This document shows, one piece after another, positions 1 to 7,826 of a stretch of DNA of 48,369 nucleotides. The notes below the pieces were generated by a model. That model was not told the origin of the DNA. It did no database searches and saw nothing but the letters and a program-made list of their open reading frames with translations. Every line of letters starts with the position of its first letter. Position 1 is the stretch's first letter. The stretch comes from Anaerolineae bacterium (GTDB lineage: Bacteria > Chloroflexota > Anaerolineae > DUEN01), in assembly GCA_025060615.1 (NCBI GenBank), contig JANXBS010000003.1, positions 1 to 48,369 of the forward strand, written 5' to 3'. The position numbers and the translations under genes were made by a program.

Positions 1-582
1 GGTGCCGATAGTCCATGGGAGAAAGTACACGGGCTGCTGCGTGTAGTTCCTCCAGTCCTCCTCGCCACGGAGGACGCTCACCGGCACCGGCCAGCGACCG
101 TTATAGGTAGCGTACGGCTGGAGGAAGGTCTCATCGTAGTTGAACCCAGACTTAGCCAGGTACTCGTCTAGAGGCTCGATGCAGTCTCCCAGAATCTGGC
201 CACCATACCACTGGCTGTCGGTCTCAAAGATGTCGAACTCGTCGCTCTTGGAGGCGCACAGTTCGCGGATCTTAGACTCGACGAACTGGTAAGGCGGGCC
301 GCTGATCTCGACTTTGATGCCGGTCTTAGGCGTGAAATCAGCGTTGGCCAGCTCCTGCTCAACAGGAGTTTGCGGCCAGGGCAGGCTCAACACGCGCAGG
401 GTGACCTGTTCGGGAGCGGGCGTGGGAGTGACCACCACCTCGACCACCTTCTCCACGACCACAGTCTCCTTGACCGGCTTCTCCACGACCTTTTCCACCA
501 CTTGTGGCGTAGCTGGCGCGCATGCGCTCATCACAAGCAGCGTCACGAGGACGAGGATGGGCAACGCTTTGCGGGTCTTCAT
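1..582 (-). CDS. ABC importer solute-binding lipoprotein, N-terminal part (cut by window edge)
   Basis: Only the first 194 residues are present and the frame stays open to the left edge. The ATG at 582 follows an AAGGAGGAG ribosome site. Residues 1-21 form a lipoprotein signal ending in a lipobox (VMSAC, Cys21). A linker of Val/Glu/Lys repeats ending in Thr-Pro follows to about residue 55, as in many Chloroflexota extracellular binding proteins. The rest resembles the first lobe of family-1 (MalE/UgpB-like) sugar-binding proteins: a target-like DEFDIFETDSQW stretch followed by a region about a peripheral position (IEPLDEYL). It should be tethered outside the membrane and deliver substrate to the permeases encoded upstream at 3,024-4,849. 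It is last in that transcription unit and is separated from the ATPase gene by 214 bp. The substrate cannot be read from this fragment. Confidence 0.85.
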   Translation of the reverse strand, partial: MKTRKALPILVLVTLLVMSACAPATPQVVEKVVEKPVKETVVVEKVVEVVVTPTPAPEQVTLRVLSLPWPQTPVEQELANADFTPKTGIKVEISGPPYQFVESKIRELCASKSDEFDIFETDSQWYGGQILGDCIEPLDEYLAKSGFNYDETFLQPYATYNGRWPVPVSVLRGEEDWRNYTQQPVYFLPWTIGT

Positions 583-796
583 TTTGCATCTCCTCCTTCG
601 TGTCATGACAAAGGGGCAGGGGATTCTCTACAACAATTCAAGTCCACGCCTCTCGCCGCAGCATCACCTCCTCTCGCGGGATCTTTGTCAGAGGGAACGG
701 GGGACGGGATGATGGGGCTCTTTGCCGCCTCCTAGCTTATTGCCTTGCTGTTTGATCCTCAACGCCCCACATCTCTGCCACCTTTCAAGGCATGCG
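583..796 (-). other. Intergenic leader between ATPase and binding-protein genes
   Basis: This gap of 214 bp holds no convincing promoter or terminator. On the minus strand it contains a GAGGAGGTG Shine-Dalgarno-like element (665-673) followed after two bases by an eight-codon open frame (664-638). A separate good ribosome site stands before the binding protein at 582. The gap may allow separate expression of the binding protein, but nothing seen here proves it. Confidence 0.4.
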
Positions 797-1894
797 TTAA
801 CCGATTCGCCTCCCCGTCGCTTTATCGAACAGATGGATTTGCTCGCTATCGAAGGTCATGTACACTCGCTGGTTGATTTGAGGTTGGAACCCCAGTTGTT
901 CCTGGACGCTGCGAGCTTTCAGGATCATGTCATCGAACTTGAGATCTACGATGACCTCGTTGCTTTGCGGCTCCAGCACGTAAACCTCGGCCGGGATGCC
1001 CTCGCCCTCGCGCGGGCTGAGGCGGATGGACTCCGGCCGCACGCCCAGGACGATCGGCCCTGCTCCTCGCCATGCTTCTACCTTGACGGCTTTGGCCGGT
1101 GGCAATGGCAGCTCAAAGCGAGGATGTTGAACAAGCCAGGCGCCATCACGCTGAATCAGAGCGCAATCGATGAAGTTCATAGCGGGCACGCCGATAAAGC
1201 CGGCCACGAACAGGTTAGCCGGCTCCTCATACACCTCTTCGGGCGTCCCCACCTGCTGCACGGTGCCCATATCCATGACCACGATCTTGTTACCCAATGC
1301 TTGGGCTTCGACCTGATCGTGGGTCACGTGGATGGTGGTGATCCCCAGGTCCATCTGCAGCTTCTTGAGCTCCGCGCGCATCTCCACGCGCAGCTTGGCG
1401 TCCAGGTTGCCGAAGGGCTCGTCCAGCAGATAGACGCGCGGCCGGCGCACTAGGGCCCGTCCCAGGGCTACCCGCTGCTGCTGGCCACCTGACAGCTCGC
1501 GCGGGTAGCGGTTCATCAGCGGCTCCATGTGTAACAGACGGGTCACTGCGTCCAACCGACGACGGATCTCATCGGCTGGAAGCCGGGCTGCCTGCAAGGG
1601 AAAGCTCCAGTTCTCCCGTACGGTCATGTATGGGTAAAGCGCGTAGGTCTGAAAGCACATTGCGACGTCGCGATCCCCTGGCGGGACATCGTCTACCCGC
1701 CGGCCATCTATGTACACGTGGCCATGGACGGGACGGGTGAGCCCGGCGATCACCCGCAGCGCGGTGGTTTTCCCGCAGCCTGACGGCCCTACTAAAACGC
1801 AAAGTTCGCCGTCCGCCACCTCAAAGCTGATGTGGTTCAGAGCGATGTGATTTCCGAAACGGACTGTAACGTCCTCTAATCTGACGGTGGCCAA
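797..1894 (-). CDS. ABC importer ATPase, MalK/UgpC type (second of a tandem pair)
   Basis: A 365-residue cytoplasmic ATPase that powers the importer encoded by its neighbours. All ABC motifs are present in order: Walker A GPSGCGKTT (about 37-45), Q-loop in CFQTYALYP, signature LSGGQQQR, Walker B YLLDEP, and the switch His in HVTHDQ. A C-terminal OB-fold/TOBE regulatory region follows, as in MalK and UgpC. The start is a TTG at 1,894, backed by GGAGG five bases upstream. It lies 15 bp after the other ATPase gene. The two proteins are similar along their whole length, even in the C-terminal region (both contain VLEPQSNE), which suggests tandem duplication. With two different ATPases and two permeases in one run, a heterodimeric nucleotide-binding pair is likely but inferred. 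Confidence 0.93.
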   Translation of the reverse strand: MATVRLEDVTVRFGNHIALNHISFEVADGELCVLVGPSGCGKTTALRVIAGLTRPVHGHVYIDGRRVDDVPPGDRDVAMCFQTYALYPYMTVRENWSFPLQAARLPADEIRRRLDAVTRLLHMEPLMNRYPRELSGGQQQRVALGRALVRRPRVYLLDEPFGNLDAKLRVEMRAELKKLQMDLGITTIHVTHDQVEAQALGNKIVVMDMGTVQQVGTPEEVYEEPANLFVAGFIGVPAMNFIDCALIQRDGAWLVQHPRFELPLPPAKAVKVEAWRGAGPIVLGVRPESIRLSPREGEGIPAEVYVLEPQSNEVIVDLKFDDMILKARSVQEQLGFQPQINQRVYMTFDSEQIHLFDKATGRRIG

Positions 1895-1909
1895 AGCTTT
1901 CCTCCGCCT

Positions 1910-3010
1910 TCACGCCAAGCGACGCTGAGTCTCGCGATCGAAAATATGCAGATGACGCGGGTGAAATGTCATCCACACCGGCTGGCCTACCTGAGGCTTG
2001 AACCCCAGTTCTCGCTTATCCCTTCTCGCTTTCAACACCCGATCGCCCAGCTTTAGGTCTACGATCAGCTCATTGCTCTGAGGCTCTAGCACGTAGACCT
2101 CACTGGCGATGCTATCGGCCTGGGGCGTTGGGCTCAGATGAATGTGCTCTGGTCGCACTCCCAGCACCAACGGCTGTTCAGGAGTAACGCTACGGAGTTG
2201 ATCGGCCAGAGCGGGTGGGAGCGGAACGGAGAAATGCGCATTCCGCAGCACAGACTGGTCACCCTCGCGCACTAGCCGACAATCCAGGAAGTTCATAGGC
2301 GGCGTGCCGATGAACCCGGCCACGAACAGGTCGGCCGGCCGGCTATACACCTCCTGTGGCGAGCCCACCTGCAGGATACGCCCCTGGTTCATCACCACGA
2401 CCTTGTCGGCCAAGCTTTGCGCTTCCACCTGGTCATGTGTGACATAGATGGTAGTGATCCGGATCTCCTGTTGAAGGCGGCGCAGATTCGCCCGCATCTC
2501 TACGCGCAGCCGAGCGTCCAAGTTGCTCAACGGCTCGTCGAGCAGGAAGAGGCGAGGGCGGCGGATGAGTGCCCGTCCGATGGCTGTTCGTTGTTGCTGG
2601 CCGGCGCTCAGCTCGCGTGGATAGCGATCGAGCAGCTCGCGCATGTGCAAGAAATCGGCCATTTCCTCTACCCGACGTGCGATCTCTTGGGCCGGCATTT
2701 TCGCTGCGCGTAGCGGGAACTCGAAATGCTGACGCACAGTCATGTGGGGATAGAGCGCGTAGCTCTGAAAGACCATGGCGATGTTGCGACGGCCAGGATA
2801 GAGATGGCTGATCGGCTCGCCGTCCACGTAGATCTCGCCACTGCTGGGCCGGACGAATCCAGCGATCATGCGTAGGGTGCTGGTCTTACCGCAGCCAGAT
2901 GGGCCAAGCAGCACGCAGAACTCCCCATCCTCGATCACCAGGTCAATGTGGTCCACCGCGTGCGTCCGTCCATACCAGCAGTCGAGTCGCTCCAAGACGA
3001 CGCGCGCCAT
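1910..3010 (-). CDS. ABC importer ATPase, MalK/UgpC type (first of a tandem pair)
   Basis: A 366-residue paralogue of the next gene. Walker A GPSGCGKTS, Q-loop VFQSYALYP, Walker B LFLLDEP and the switch region YVTHDQ are intact, and a TOBE-like C-terminal region is present. The signature reads LSAGQQQR instead of LSGGQ: the second position of the Gly pair is Ala. Such a change is tolerated in some ABC proteins, but it is a visible asymmetry against its partner. ATG at 3,010 with GGAGG just upstream. It begins 13 bp after the stop of the MalG-like permease gene. Its role is to hydrolyse ATP at the inner face of the importer, probably paired with the 797-1,894 product. Confidence 0.93.
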   Translation of the reverse strand: MARVVLERLDCWYGRTHAVDHIDLVIEDGEFCVLLGPSGCGKTSTLRMIAGFVRPSSGEIYVDGEPISHLYPGRRNIAMVFQSYALYPHMTVRQHFEFPLRAAKMPAQEIARRVEEMADFLHMRELLDRYPRELSAGQQQRTAIGRALIRRPRLFLLDEPLSNLDARLRVEMRANLRRLQQEIRITTIYVTHDQVEAQSLADKVVVMNQGRILQVGSPQEVYSRPADLFVAGFIGTPPMNFLDCRLVREGDQSVLRNAHFSVPLPPALADQLRSVTPEQPLVLGVRPEHIHLSPTPQADSIASEVYVLEPQSNELIVDLKLGDRVLKARRDKRELGFKPQVGQPVWMTFHPRHLHIFDRETQRRLA

Positions 3011-3023
3011 GCATGCCTCCAGA

Positions 3024-3851
3024 TCACTTCATCCGTCCGAAGCTCATGCCCCGGATTAGCTCGTTGCGGACCAGAATGGTGAAAATGACGACGGGCAGCA
3101 TGAAGAGTGTAGCGGCCGCCGAGATGCGCCCCCAGTCGGTGCCTAGAAACGTCTGTAACTTAGCTAGCCCTACTGGCGCCGTCTCCGCCGCTCGGGCCGT
3201 TAATGCCAGGGCTACTAAGAACTCGTTGAGCGACTGGATTAGACAGAAGATAGCCGTCGTAGCCAGGCCAGCGCGCGCCAGCGGCAGGCTCACCCGGAAG
3301 AATACCTGGGGCGGCGAGTACCCGTCCAACATCGCAGCTTCTTCCAGCTCCAGCGGGATCTCATCGAAGAAGCCCTTGAGCACCCAAACGGAAAAAGAAA
3401 TATTAAAAATGCAATACACCAACACTAAGGCGATGTGTGTATCGAGTAACCCTAGGGTGCGAAAGAGCAGGTAGAAGGGGACTACCACCGCAATCACTGG
3501 CAGCATACGCAGGCTGAGAATCCAGAACAGGAGGAAATCGCTGCCGCGGATGTTATGCCGAGAGAAGCCGTACGCCGTTAAGCTTCCCAGGATGATGGAG
3601 ATGGTGGTGGAGGCCGCAGCGATAATCAGGCTGTTGAGGAACTGACGGACGAAGTCTGAAGCTAGAATCCCTCGGTAGTTCTCCAACGTTGGGGTGAACA
3701 ACCACTTGGGAGGGATCGCAAACAGGTCGAGGCGGGTCTTGAACGACGAGATGACCACCCAGAACAGCGGAAAAGCGAAGATTAAGGTGATCAGGATCGT
3801 CACAGCCAGGGCTATCCCACGCTTGATGGTCGTCGTTAGCTCTGCAGTCAT
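3024..3851 (-). CDS. Carbohydrate ABC transporter permease, MalG/UgpE type
   Basis: Inner-membrane permease of about 275 residues with six predicted hydrophobic segments. The conserved coupling loop near residues 165-190 is visible (EAAMLDGYSPPQVFFRVSLP, the EAA motif with its central Gly), which docks onto the ATPase. The family shape is MalG: short N terminus, first segment followed by a PLFWVVISSFK stretch. The frame is open back to a TTG at 3,908 that overlaps the stop of the preceding gene, but the ATG at 3,851 with GAGGGG upstream gives the normal family N terminus, so I chose it. It forms the channel together with the 3,905-4,849 product. Confidence 0.92.
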   Translation of the reverse strand: MTAELTTTIKRGIALAVTILITLIFAFPLFWVVISSFKTRLDLFAIPPKWLFTPTLENYRGILASDFVRQFLNSLIIAAASTTISIILGSLTAYGFSRHNIRGSDFLLFWILSLRMLPVIAVVVPFYLLFRTLGLLDTHIALVLVYCIFNISFSVWVLKGFFDEIPLELEEAAMLDGYSPPQVFFRVSLPLARAGLATTAIFCLIQSLNEFLVALALTARAAETAPVGLAKLQTFLGTDWGRISAAATLFMLPVVIFTILVRNELIRGMSFGRMK

Positions 3852-3904
3852 TACGCCCCTCGCGGCTGGAAGATGGAAGCCAGTCTCGGCCGGCAAGCCA
3901 GAGA

Positions 3905-4849
3905 TCAAAGGCCGGTGTCCACCTGTTCACGCGGCTTTTTGGGCGTGAGCACTCGAACGAAGATGTTCGCCACGATGTTGATAATGATTACAACCACCCA
4001 AGAGATGGCTGCTGCCATCCCGATCTGGAAGAACTGGAAGTGATACCGGTATCCCAGAAATGAAAGGGTGGTCGTGAAGTTCCCTGGCCCGCCCCCGGTC
4101 AGGATAAAAGGCACATCGAACATCTTTAATGTGTCAATAGACCGGAAGAGCAACGCTAGCAGCAACGGGAAGCGTAGATGAGGCCAGTAAATGTGGCGAA
4201 ACTTCATCCAAGCCGAGGCGCGATCGAGCGCAGCCGCCTCCAGCAGATCACCTGGCACAGTGCCTAGTCCGGCCAGTACCAAGAGTACTACGAACGGGGT
4301 CCACTGCCATACGTCCACGATGATCACGCTAGCCAGAGCATAGCGGGGATGGGTAAGCCATGGGATCGGCTCAAACCCTATCAGCGTGATCAGGTAGTCA
4401 ATCAAGCCAAACGTCTGATCGAGCAGAAAGCGCCAGAAGAGGCCCACGACCAAAGGAGCCAGCATCATGGGCAGAAAGATGATCAACCGGAAGATGCCGA
4501 TGCCAGGCACTCGTTGATGCAGCGCAAATCCTAACAAAATGCCCAGGACGACCTCGATGGCCACGGCGATCACAGTGACCTCAAGAGTTACGCGGGTAGC
4601 CATCCAGAACTCTGGGCTTGTCACCAGGTTCGCGTAGTTTCCCAAGCCAATGAAGCGAGCTTCCCCACCTGTAGTGTAATTGAACAAGCTAACTCCCAGC
4701 GAGTACAGCAGAGGGAAGATGGTCATCATGACGAGGAAGCCCAACGTGGGGATGAACAGCAACCGTCGAAACCATTTGCCCTCCACGTCCGTTGCGACCG
4801 ACACGGCGGTTTCAGGCATGGTTTCGGCCGCGATCGCCTGTTCTGCCAT
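3905..4849 (-). CDS. Carbohydrate ABC transporter permease, MalF/UgpA type
   Basis: First gene of the importer operon: a 314-residue membrane protein with about six hydrophobic segments. An EAA-type loop (EAAALDRASAWMKFRHIYWPHL) lies around residues 200-225, the ATPase docking site. The N terminus before the first membrane segment is about 30 residues, as in MalF/UgpA-type sugar permeases without the long periplasmic insertion of enteric MalF. The frame opens six codons earlier at 4,867, but ATG 4,849 has AGGAGGT directly upstream, so it is preferred. The gene sits about 80 bp behind a strong promoter (4,939-4,967). Substrate unknown; a sugar, glycoside or polyol is likely by family. Confidence 0.92.
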   Translation of the reverse strand: MAEQAIAAETMPETAVSVATDVEGKWFRRLLFIPTLGFLVMMTIFPLLYSLGVSLFNYTTGGEARFIGLGNYANLVTSPEFWMATRVTLEVTVIAVAIEVVLGILLGFALHQRVPGIGIFRLIIFLPMMLAPLVVGLFWRFLLDQTFGLIDYLITLIGFEPIPWLTHPRYALASVIIVDVWQWTPFVVLLVLAGLGTVPGDLLEAAALDRASAWMKFRHIYWPHLRFPLLLALLFRSIDTLKMFDVPFILTGGGPGNFTTTLSFLGYRYHFQFFQIGMAAAISWVVVIIINIVANIFVRVLTPKKPREQVDTGL

Positions 4850-4938
4850 TAAACCTCCTGGGGACATGATGGATCAGAGGTAAAACCGCTTTGCGAACCT
4901 TATTGACGCAATTAGAGGCTGCCGAAGAAACCACTTTA

Positions 4939-4967
4939 ATCATACCGCTCAATACGCGATTTGTCAA
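4939..4967 (-). promoter_or_regulatory. Sigma-70-type promoter for the sugar importer operon
   Basis: On the minus strand the boxes read TTGACA (4,967-4,962), a 17-bp spacer, and TATGAT (4,944-4,939). This is a near-consensus vegetative promoter. The start would lie near 4,932, leaving a leader of about 80 bases before the MalF-like gene. An inverted repeat at 4,963-4,976 overlaps the -35 box. Confidence 0.8.
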
Positions 4968-4976
4968 CGGGTTGAC
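4963..4976. promoter_or_regulatory. Candidate operator O1, 14-bp dyad over the -35 box
   Basis: GTCAAC-GG-GTTGAC has perfect six-base arms around a two-base centre. It covers five bases of the minus-strand -35 box, where a repressor could block the importer promoter. A related site lies 83 bp away at 5,046-5,059. The cognate regulator is not in this window. Confidence 0.5.
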
Positions 4977-5045
4977 GAGGCAGGTTGTCCAAACTGATGT
5001 TCGGACTCTTGAGAATGTCTGCTGTTGTACCCCTGTAGCCTTTTG

Positions 5046-5059
5046 GTTAGACGGTTGAC
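5046..5059. promoter_or_regulatory. Candidate operator O2, related to O1
   Basis: GTTAGACGGTTGAC matches the O1 sequence at 10 of 14 positions, with the right half GGTTGAC identical. It overlaps the plus-strand -35 box at 5,055-5,060. The left arm is degenerate, so this is weaker than O1. Confidence 0.35.
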
Positions 5060-5083
5060 CGAAATCGGATTATACTTTGTAAT
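5055..5083 (+). promoter_or_regulatory. Sigma-70-type promoter for the S41-like to GH106 operon
   Basis: TTGACC (5,055-5,060), a 17-bp spacer, then TGTAAT (5,078-5,083): five of six bases match in each box. Transcription would begin near 5,090, about 30 bases before the GTG start at 5,122. A second -10-like TATACT at 5,071 has the wrong spacing. Confidence 0.6.
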
Positions 5084-5121
5084 GGGAATGCCTTGATCAG
5101 GTGTCCGTGTGGGAGGCTGTG

Positions 5122-6420
5122 GTGAAAGCACGATGGTGGTTCTTAGGAGTGTTTTTATCACTTCTGCTCAACGCTTGCGCAAGTGGCGAACGAGCTAGTC
5201 CCACTCCAACGATATCTCCCATGCCAACGCCGACGCCGCCTCTGCAGGTGCGCACTTTCGAAGCGCTATGGTCAGCCATCCAAGAGAATTACGTCTATCC
5301 CGACTTCCATGGGGTGGACTGGCAGGCTATTCATAAAGAGTATCTGACCCGGGTCGAGGCCGGCTTAACAGCCGATGAATTCGGAGAGGTCATCCGCTCG
5401 ATGATCGCCCGATTACCCTCTGGTGCAGTGGTCTGGCAAACGCGCGCTGAGCGCATCCAGCAAGCCATCGAGGACACTCGGACTTATGAAGGCATCGGGG
5501 CCTACATCGCGTTCCGCGCTACCCCGGAGCCGCGTGTCGTGTTGCTCTCGGTCATGCCCGGCTCGCCGGCGGCGGAAGCCGGTCTGCAGGCTCATGACAG
5601 CATCCTTGCCATTGATGGGGTCCCGATACGGGTGGACGAGGGCGAAACTGTGGTCCAGCGCATTCGTGGGCCGGCCGGAAGCCAGGCTACCCTGCGCGTG
5701 CGATCTCCAGGCCGCTCTCCCAGAGACGTTCAGGTCACGCGCGCGCGGGTCACTGCTACCGACGTGCTCAGAGGGGGGATGATCCCCAGAGCCAGCATCG
5801 GGTACCTGCTCTTTCCTCCCGCGCCATACGATGAGCTGGGCAGTGACATGCTCAACAGTCTGCGGGTGCTATCAGATGGACGCGAGCTGAATGGGCTGAT
5901 CCTGGATCTACGGATCGCCACCATCGGCGGAGGTTGGCCGCTGACGCCGCTGCTCGCGCTCTTTGCGAACGGGAACCTAGGGGAGATCTACACACGTACA
6001 TCTACCCAGACCATCACCGTGGAAGGACAAGACGTTTTCAACTCCCAGCGCGTGCCGCTGGCGATCCTGATCGGACCGGATACCCAGGGCGCGCCGGAGA
6101 TCTTCGCTGCGGCCCTGCAGGCGGCCGGCCGTGCTGTCCTCGTAGGTCTGCCTACTCCCGGGGAGGTCGAGGGCATCACCGAGTTCGCCTTGCCCGACGG
6201 TTCACGGGTTTTTATCGCCACTTCCTCCTATCGCACACCCGATGGCCGCGAGATCGGGCTTACGGGTGTGACACCGGATGTGACGGTCAACGCCGATTGG
6301 GACGCAGTGACCATTGAGGACGATCCGGTGCGCGATGCGGCCGTCCGGGCTCTTCAAGAGATGCCCAGACGCTCCAGCGGCGCTTCTAGGCGCCTGAGGG
6401 AGTGGTCCGCACAAGGCTAG
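5122..6420 (+). CDS. S41 (C-terminal processing) peptidase-like lipoprotein, catalytic dyad lost
   Basis: A 432-residue secreted lipoprotein: hydrophobic signal, then a LLNAC lipobox and a Pro/Thr-rich linker. A PDZ-like domain follows at about residues 135-215 (contains GSPAAEAGL and GDSI-like AHDSILAIDGVPI), then an S41 core. In active CtpA/Tsp enzymes the nucleophilic Ser sits in SASASEI and the base Lys in FGKG. Here the corresponding segments read TQGAPEIF (Gly323 at the Ser position) and PTPGEVEG (Glu348 at the Lys position). I infer a binding or scaffolding role instead of proteolysis. GTG 5,122 is chosen because GGGAGG precedes it by five bases; the frame also opens at 5,101. It is the first gene of the operon, 21 bp before the next gene. 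Confidence 0.85.
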   Translation: MKARWWFLGVFLSLLLNACASGERASPTPTISPMPTPTPPLQVRTFEALWSAIQENYVYPDFHGVDWQAIHKEYLTRVEAGLTADEFGEVIRSMIARLPSGAVVWQTRAERIQQAIEDTRTYEGIGAYIAFRATPEPRVVLLSVMPGSPAAEAGLQAHDSILAIDGVPIRVDEGETVVQRIRGPAGSQATLRVRSPGRSPRDVQVTRARVTATDVLRGGMIPRASIGYLLFPPAPYDELGSDMLNSLRVLSDGRELNGLILDLRIATIGGGWPLTPLLALFANGNLGEIYTRTSTQTITVEGQDVFNSQRVPLAILIGPDTQGAPEIFAAALQAAGRAVLVGLPTPGEVEGITEFALPDGSRVFIATSSYRTPDGREIGLTGVTPDVTVNADWDAVTIEDDPVRDAAVRALQEMPRRSSGASRRLREWSAQG

Positions 6421-6441
6421 AGGTGCGACGGAGAAGGCGAG

Positions 6442-7788
6442 ATGAAACGTACGGGCTTAGGGCTTATCGGAGGGGTGTTGTTATCTTTGCTGATTGTGGG
6501 CTGTCTGCCAGAGGGTGTGCGCGTCCCGCAGAGCCCACTGCTCAGGTCCCTGGAACGCAAAGCCGGGCTAATCGCGTATGTGGGAATAGACGGGAATATC
6601 TATACCATGGATCAGGGCGGCGGCCGTCAACGGGCGATCACCGATGATGCCAAGATCCCGGAAACTGCGGCAGCCGAGTTCCGGCTCTATCAGTCCCCGG
6701 CCTGGTCGCCTGATAGCCGCCGCATCGCCTTTATCGGGGTTCGCGGCGCGCAGGATACCCCTGGAACGGCCAGCATATTTGTGGCCTCACCAGATGGGGC
6801 CGAGCGCAGAGAGGTGTTCACCAGCCAGGAACGCGTCCCATTCTACCTATATTGGTCACCGGACGGCGAGCGTCTGAGTTTCCTGGCGACGGTGATAGCG
6901 ACAGGTAACACCGTTCTACAAACAGTTCCCGTCAGTGGCGGCGAAGCCCAGGTGGTAGACGCCGGCCAGCCGTACTACTGGGTCTGGTCGCCTGATAGCC
7001 GACGGATGCTCATCCATGCTGGTGGGGAAGCCCTTACACCATCGGCAGAGCGGCTGGCGTTTTTGACTCTGAACGGCGAGGTCGTCGAGGAAGGGATGAC
7101 CGTACGGCCAGCTCGCTTTCAGGCGCCAGCCTGGTCGCCGAATGGACGACGGCTCCTGCTCGCCGCTCGAACCACTGAGGGAAAAAGCGCGCTGCTGCTG
7201 GCCGATCCGCAAGGGGCGGTCGAGAAGGAGCTGGCCACGTTTGAGGGGACAATCGCTTTCGGTTGGTCACCCGACAGCAAGAAGATCGCTTACATCGCCG
7301 GCGAAGACCAACAGCCAGGTGTGGTAGGACGGCTAACGGTCATAGACGCAGAGAAGCCCATGGCCGTCAAAACAGCTCAGGAAGACCGGATCGCAGCCTT
7401 CTTCTGGTCGCCCGATAGCCGGAAGATCGCCTATTTCGTGCCATCGGTGCTCTCACCTACGCCGGAGCCCAATCAAGCCGAGAAATCCGCGCGGTCCGAG
7501 CAGCCACAACAGCTCACGGTACTGCTAACTTTGCACGTATTTGACGTCCAGCGCGGCCGGGATCGGCGGATTGCTACCTTTCAGCCTACCAGTCAGTTCC
7601 TAGGCATTCTGCCGTACTTCGACCAATATCAGCGGTCGGCGACGATCTGGTCACCGGACAGTCGCAACTTGGTCTTACCGGCATATGCCTCCGATGGCAA
7701 ACCGGGGATTTGGGTCGTGCCTGCCTCGGGGGCCATGGAAATGCGCTACCTGGCTGATGGCCTTCTAGCCTTTTGGTCATGGAAATAA
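6442..7788 (+). CDS. TolB/WD40-like beta-propeller lipoprotein
   Basis: A 448-residue exported lipoprotein (signal with LLIVGC lipobox at about residue 21). The sequence W-S-P-[DN]-[SG] occurs seven times, each followed by a basic residue and a hydrophobic strand. This is the hallmark of TolB/PD40 propeller repeats and fits a seven-bladed propeller. Such domains bind proteins or ligands; no enzyme motif is seen. ATG 6,442 follows a GGAGAAGGCGAG region. It lies between the inactive S41-like lipoprotein and the sugar kinase, all on one strand, so the two lipoproteins may work together at the outer face of the membrane. Confidence 0.85.
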   Translation: MKRTGLGLIGGVLLSLLIVGCLPEGVRVPQSPLLRSLERKAGLIAYVGIDGNIYTMDQGGGRQRAITDDAKIPETAAAEFRLYQSPAWSPDSRRIAFIGVRGAQDTPGTASIFVASPDGAERREVFTSQERVPFYLYWSPDGERLSFLATVIATGNTVLQTVPVSGGEAQVVDAGQPYYWVWSPDSRRMLIHAGGEALTPSAERLAFLTLNGEVVEEGMTVRPARFQAPAWSPNGRRLLLAARTTEGKSALLLADPQGAVEKELATFEGTIAFGWSPDSKKIAYIAGEDQQPGVVGRLTVIDAEKPMAVKTAQEDRIAAFFWSPDSRKIAYFVPSVLSPTPEPNQAEKSARSEQPQQLTVLLTLHVFDVQRGRDRRIATFQPTSQFLGILPYFDQYQRSATIWSPDSRNLVLPAYASDGKPGIWVVPASGAMEMRYLADGLLAFWSWK

Positions 7789-7826
7789 AGCCGCTCACCG
7801 GAGGCAAAGCATCGAAAGGAATCAAG

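Noticed and set aside
722-1453. Long plus-strand open frame opposite the ATPase gene
   Set aside because: It is the complement of a clear ABC ATPase gene with no ribosome site and no family signal.
797-4849. Assignment of the importer as the glycerol system GlpSTPQV, which also has two ATPases
   Set aside because: As I recall, the GlpS-type ATPases have a different Walker A, while both proteins here have the standard GPSGCGKT of MalK/UgpC. Two ATPases alone do not prove the substrate.
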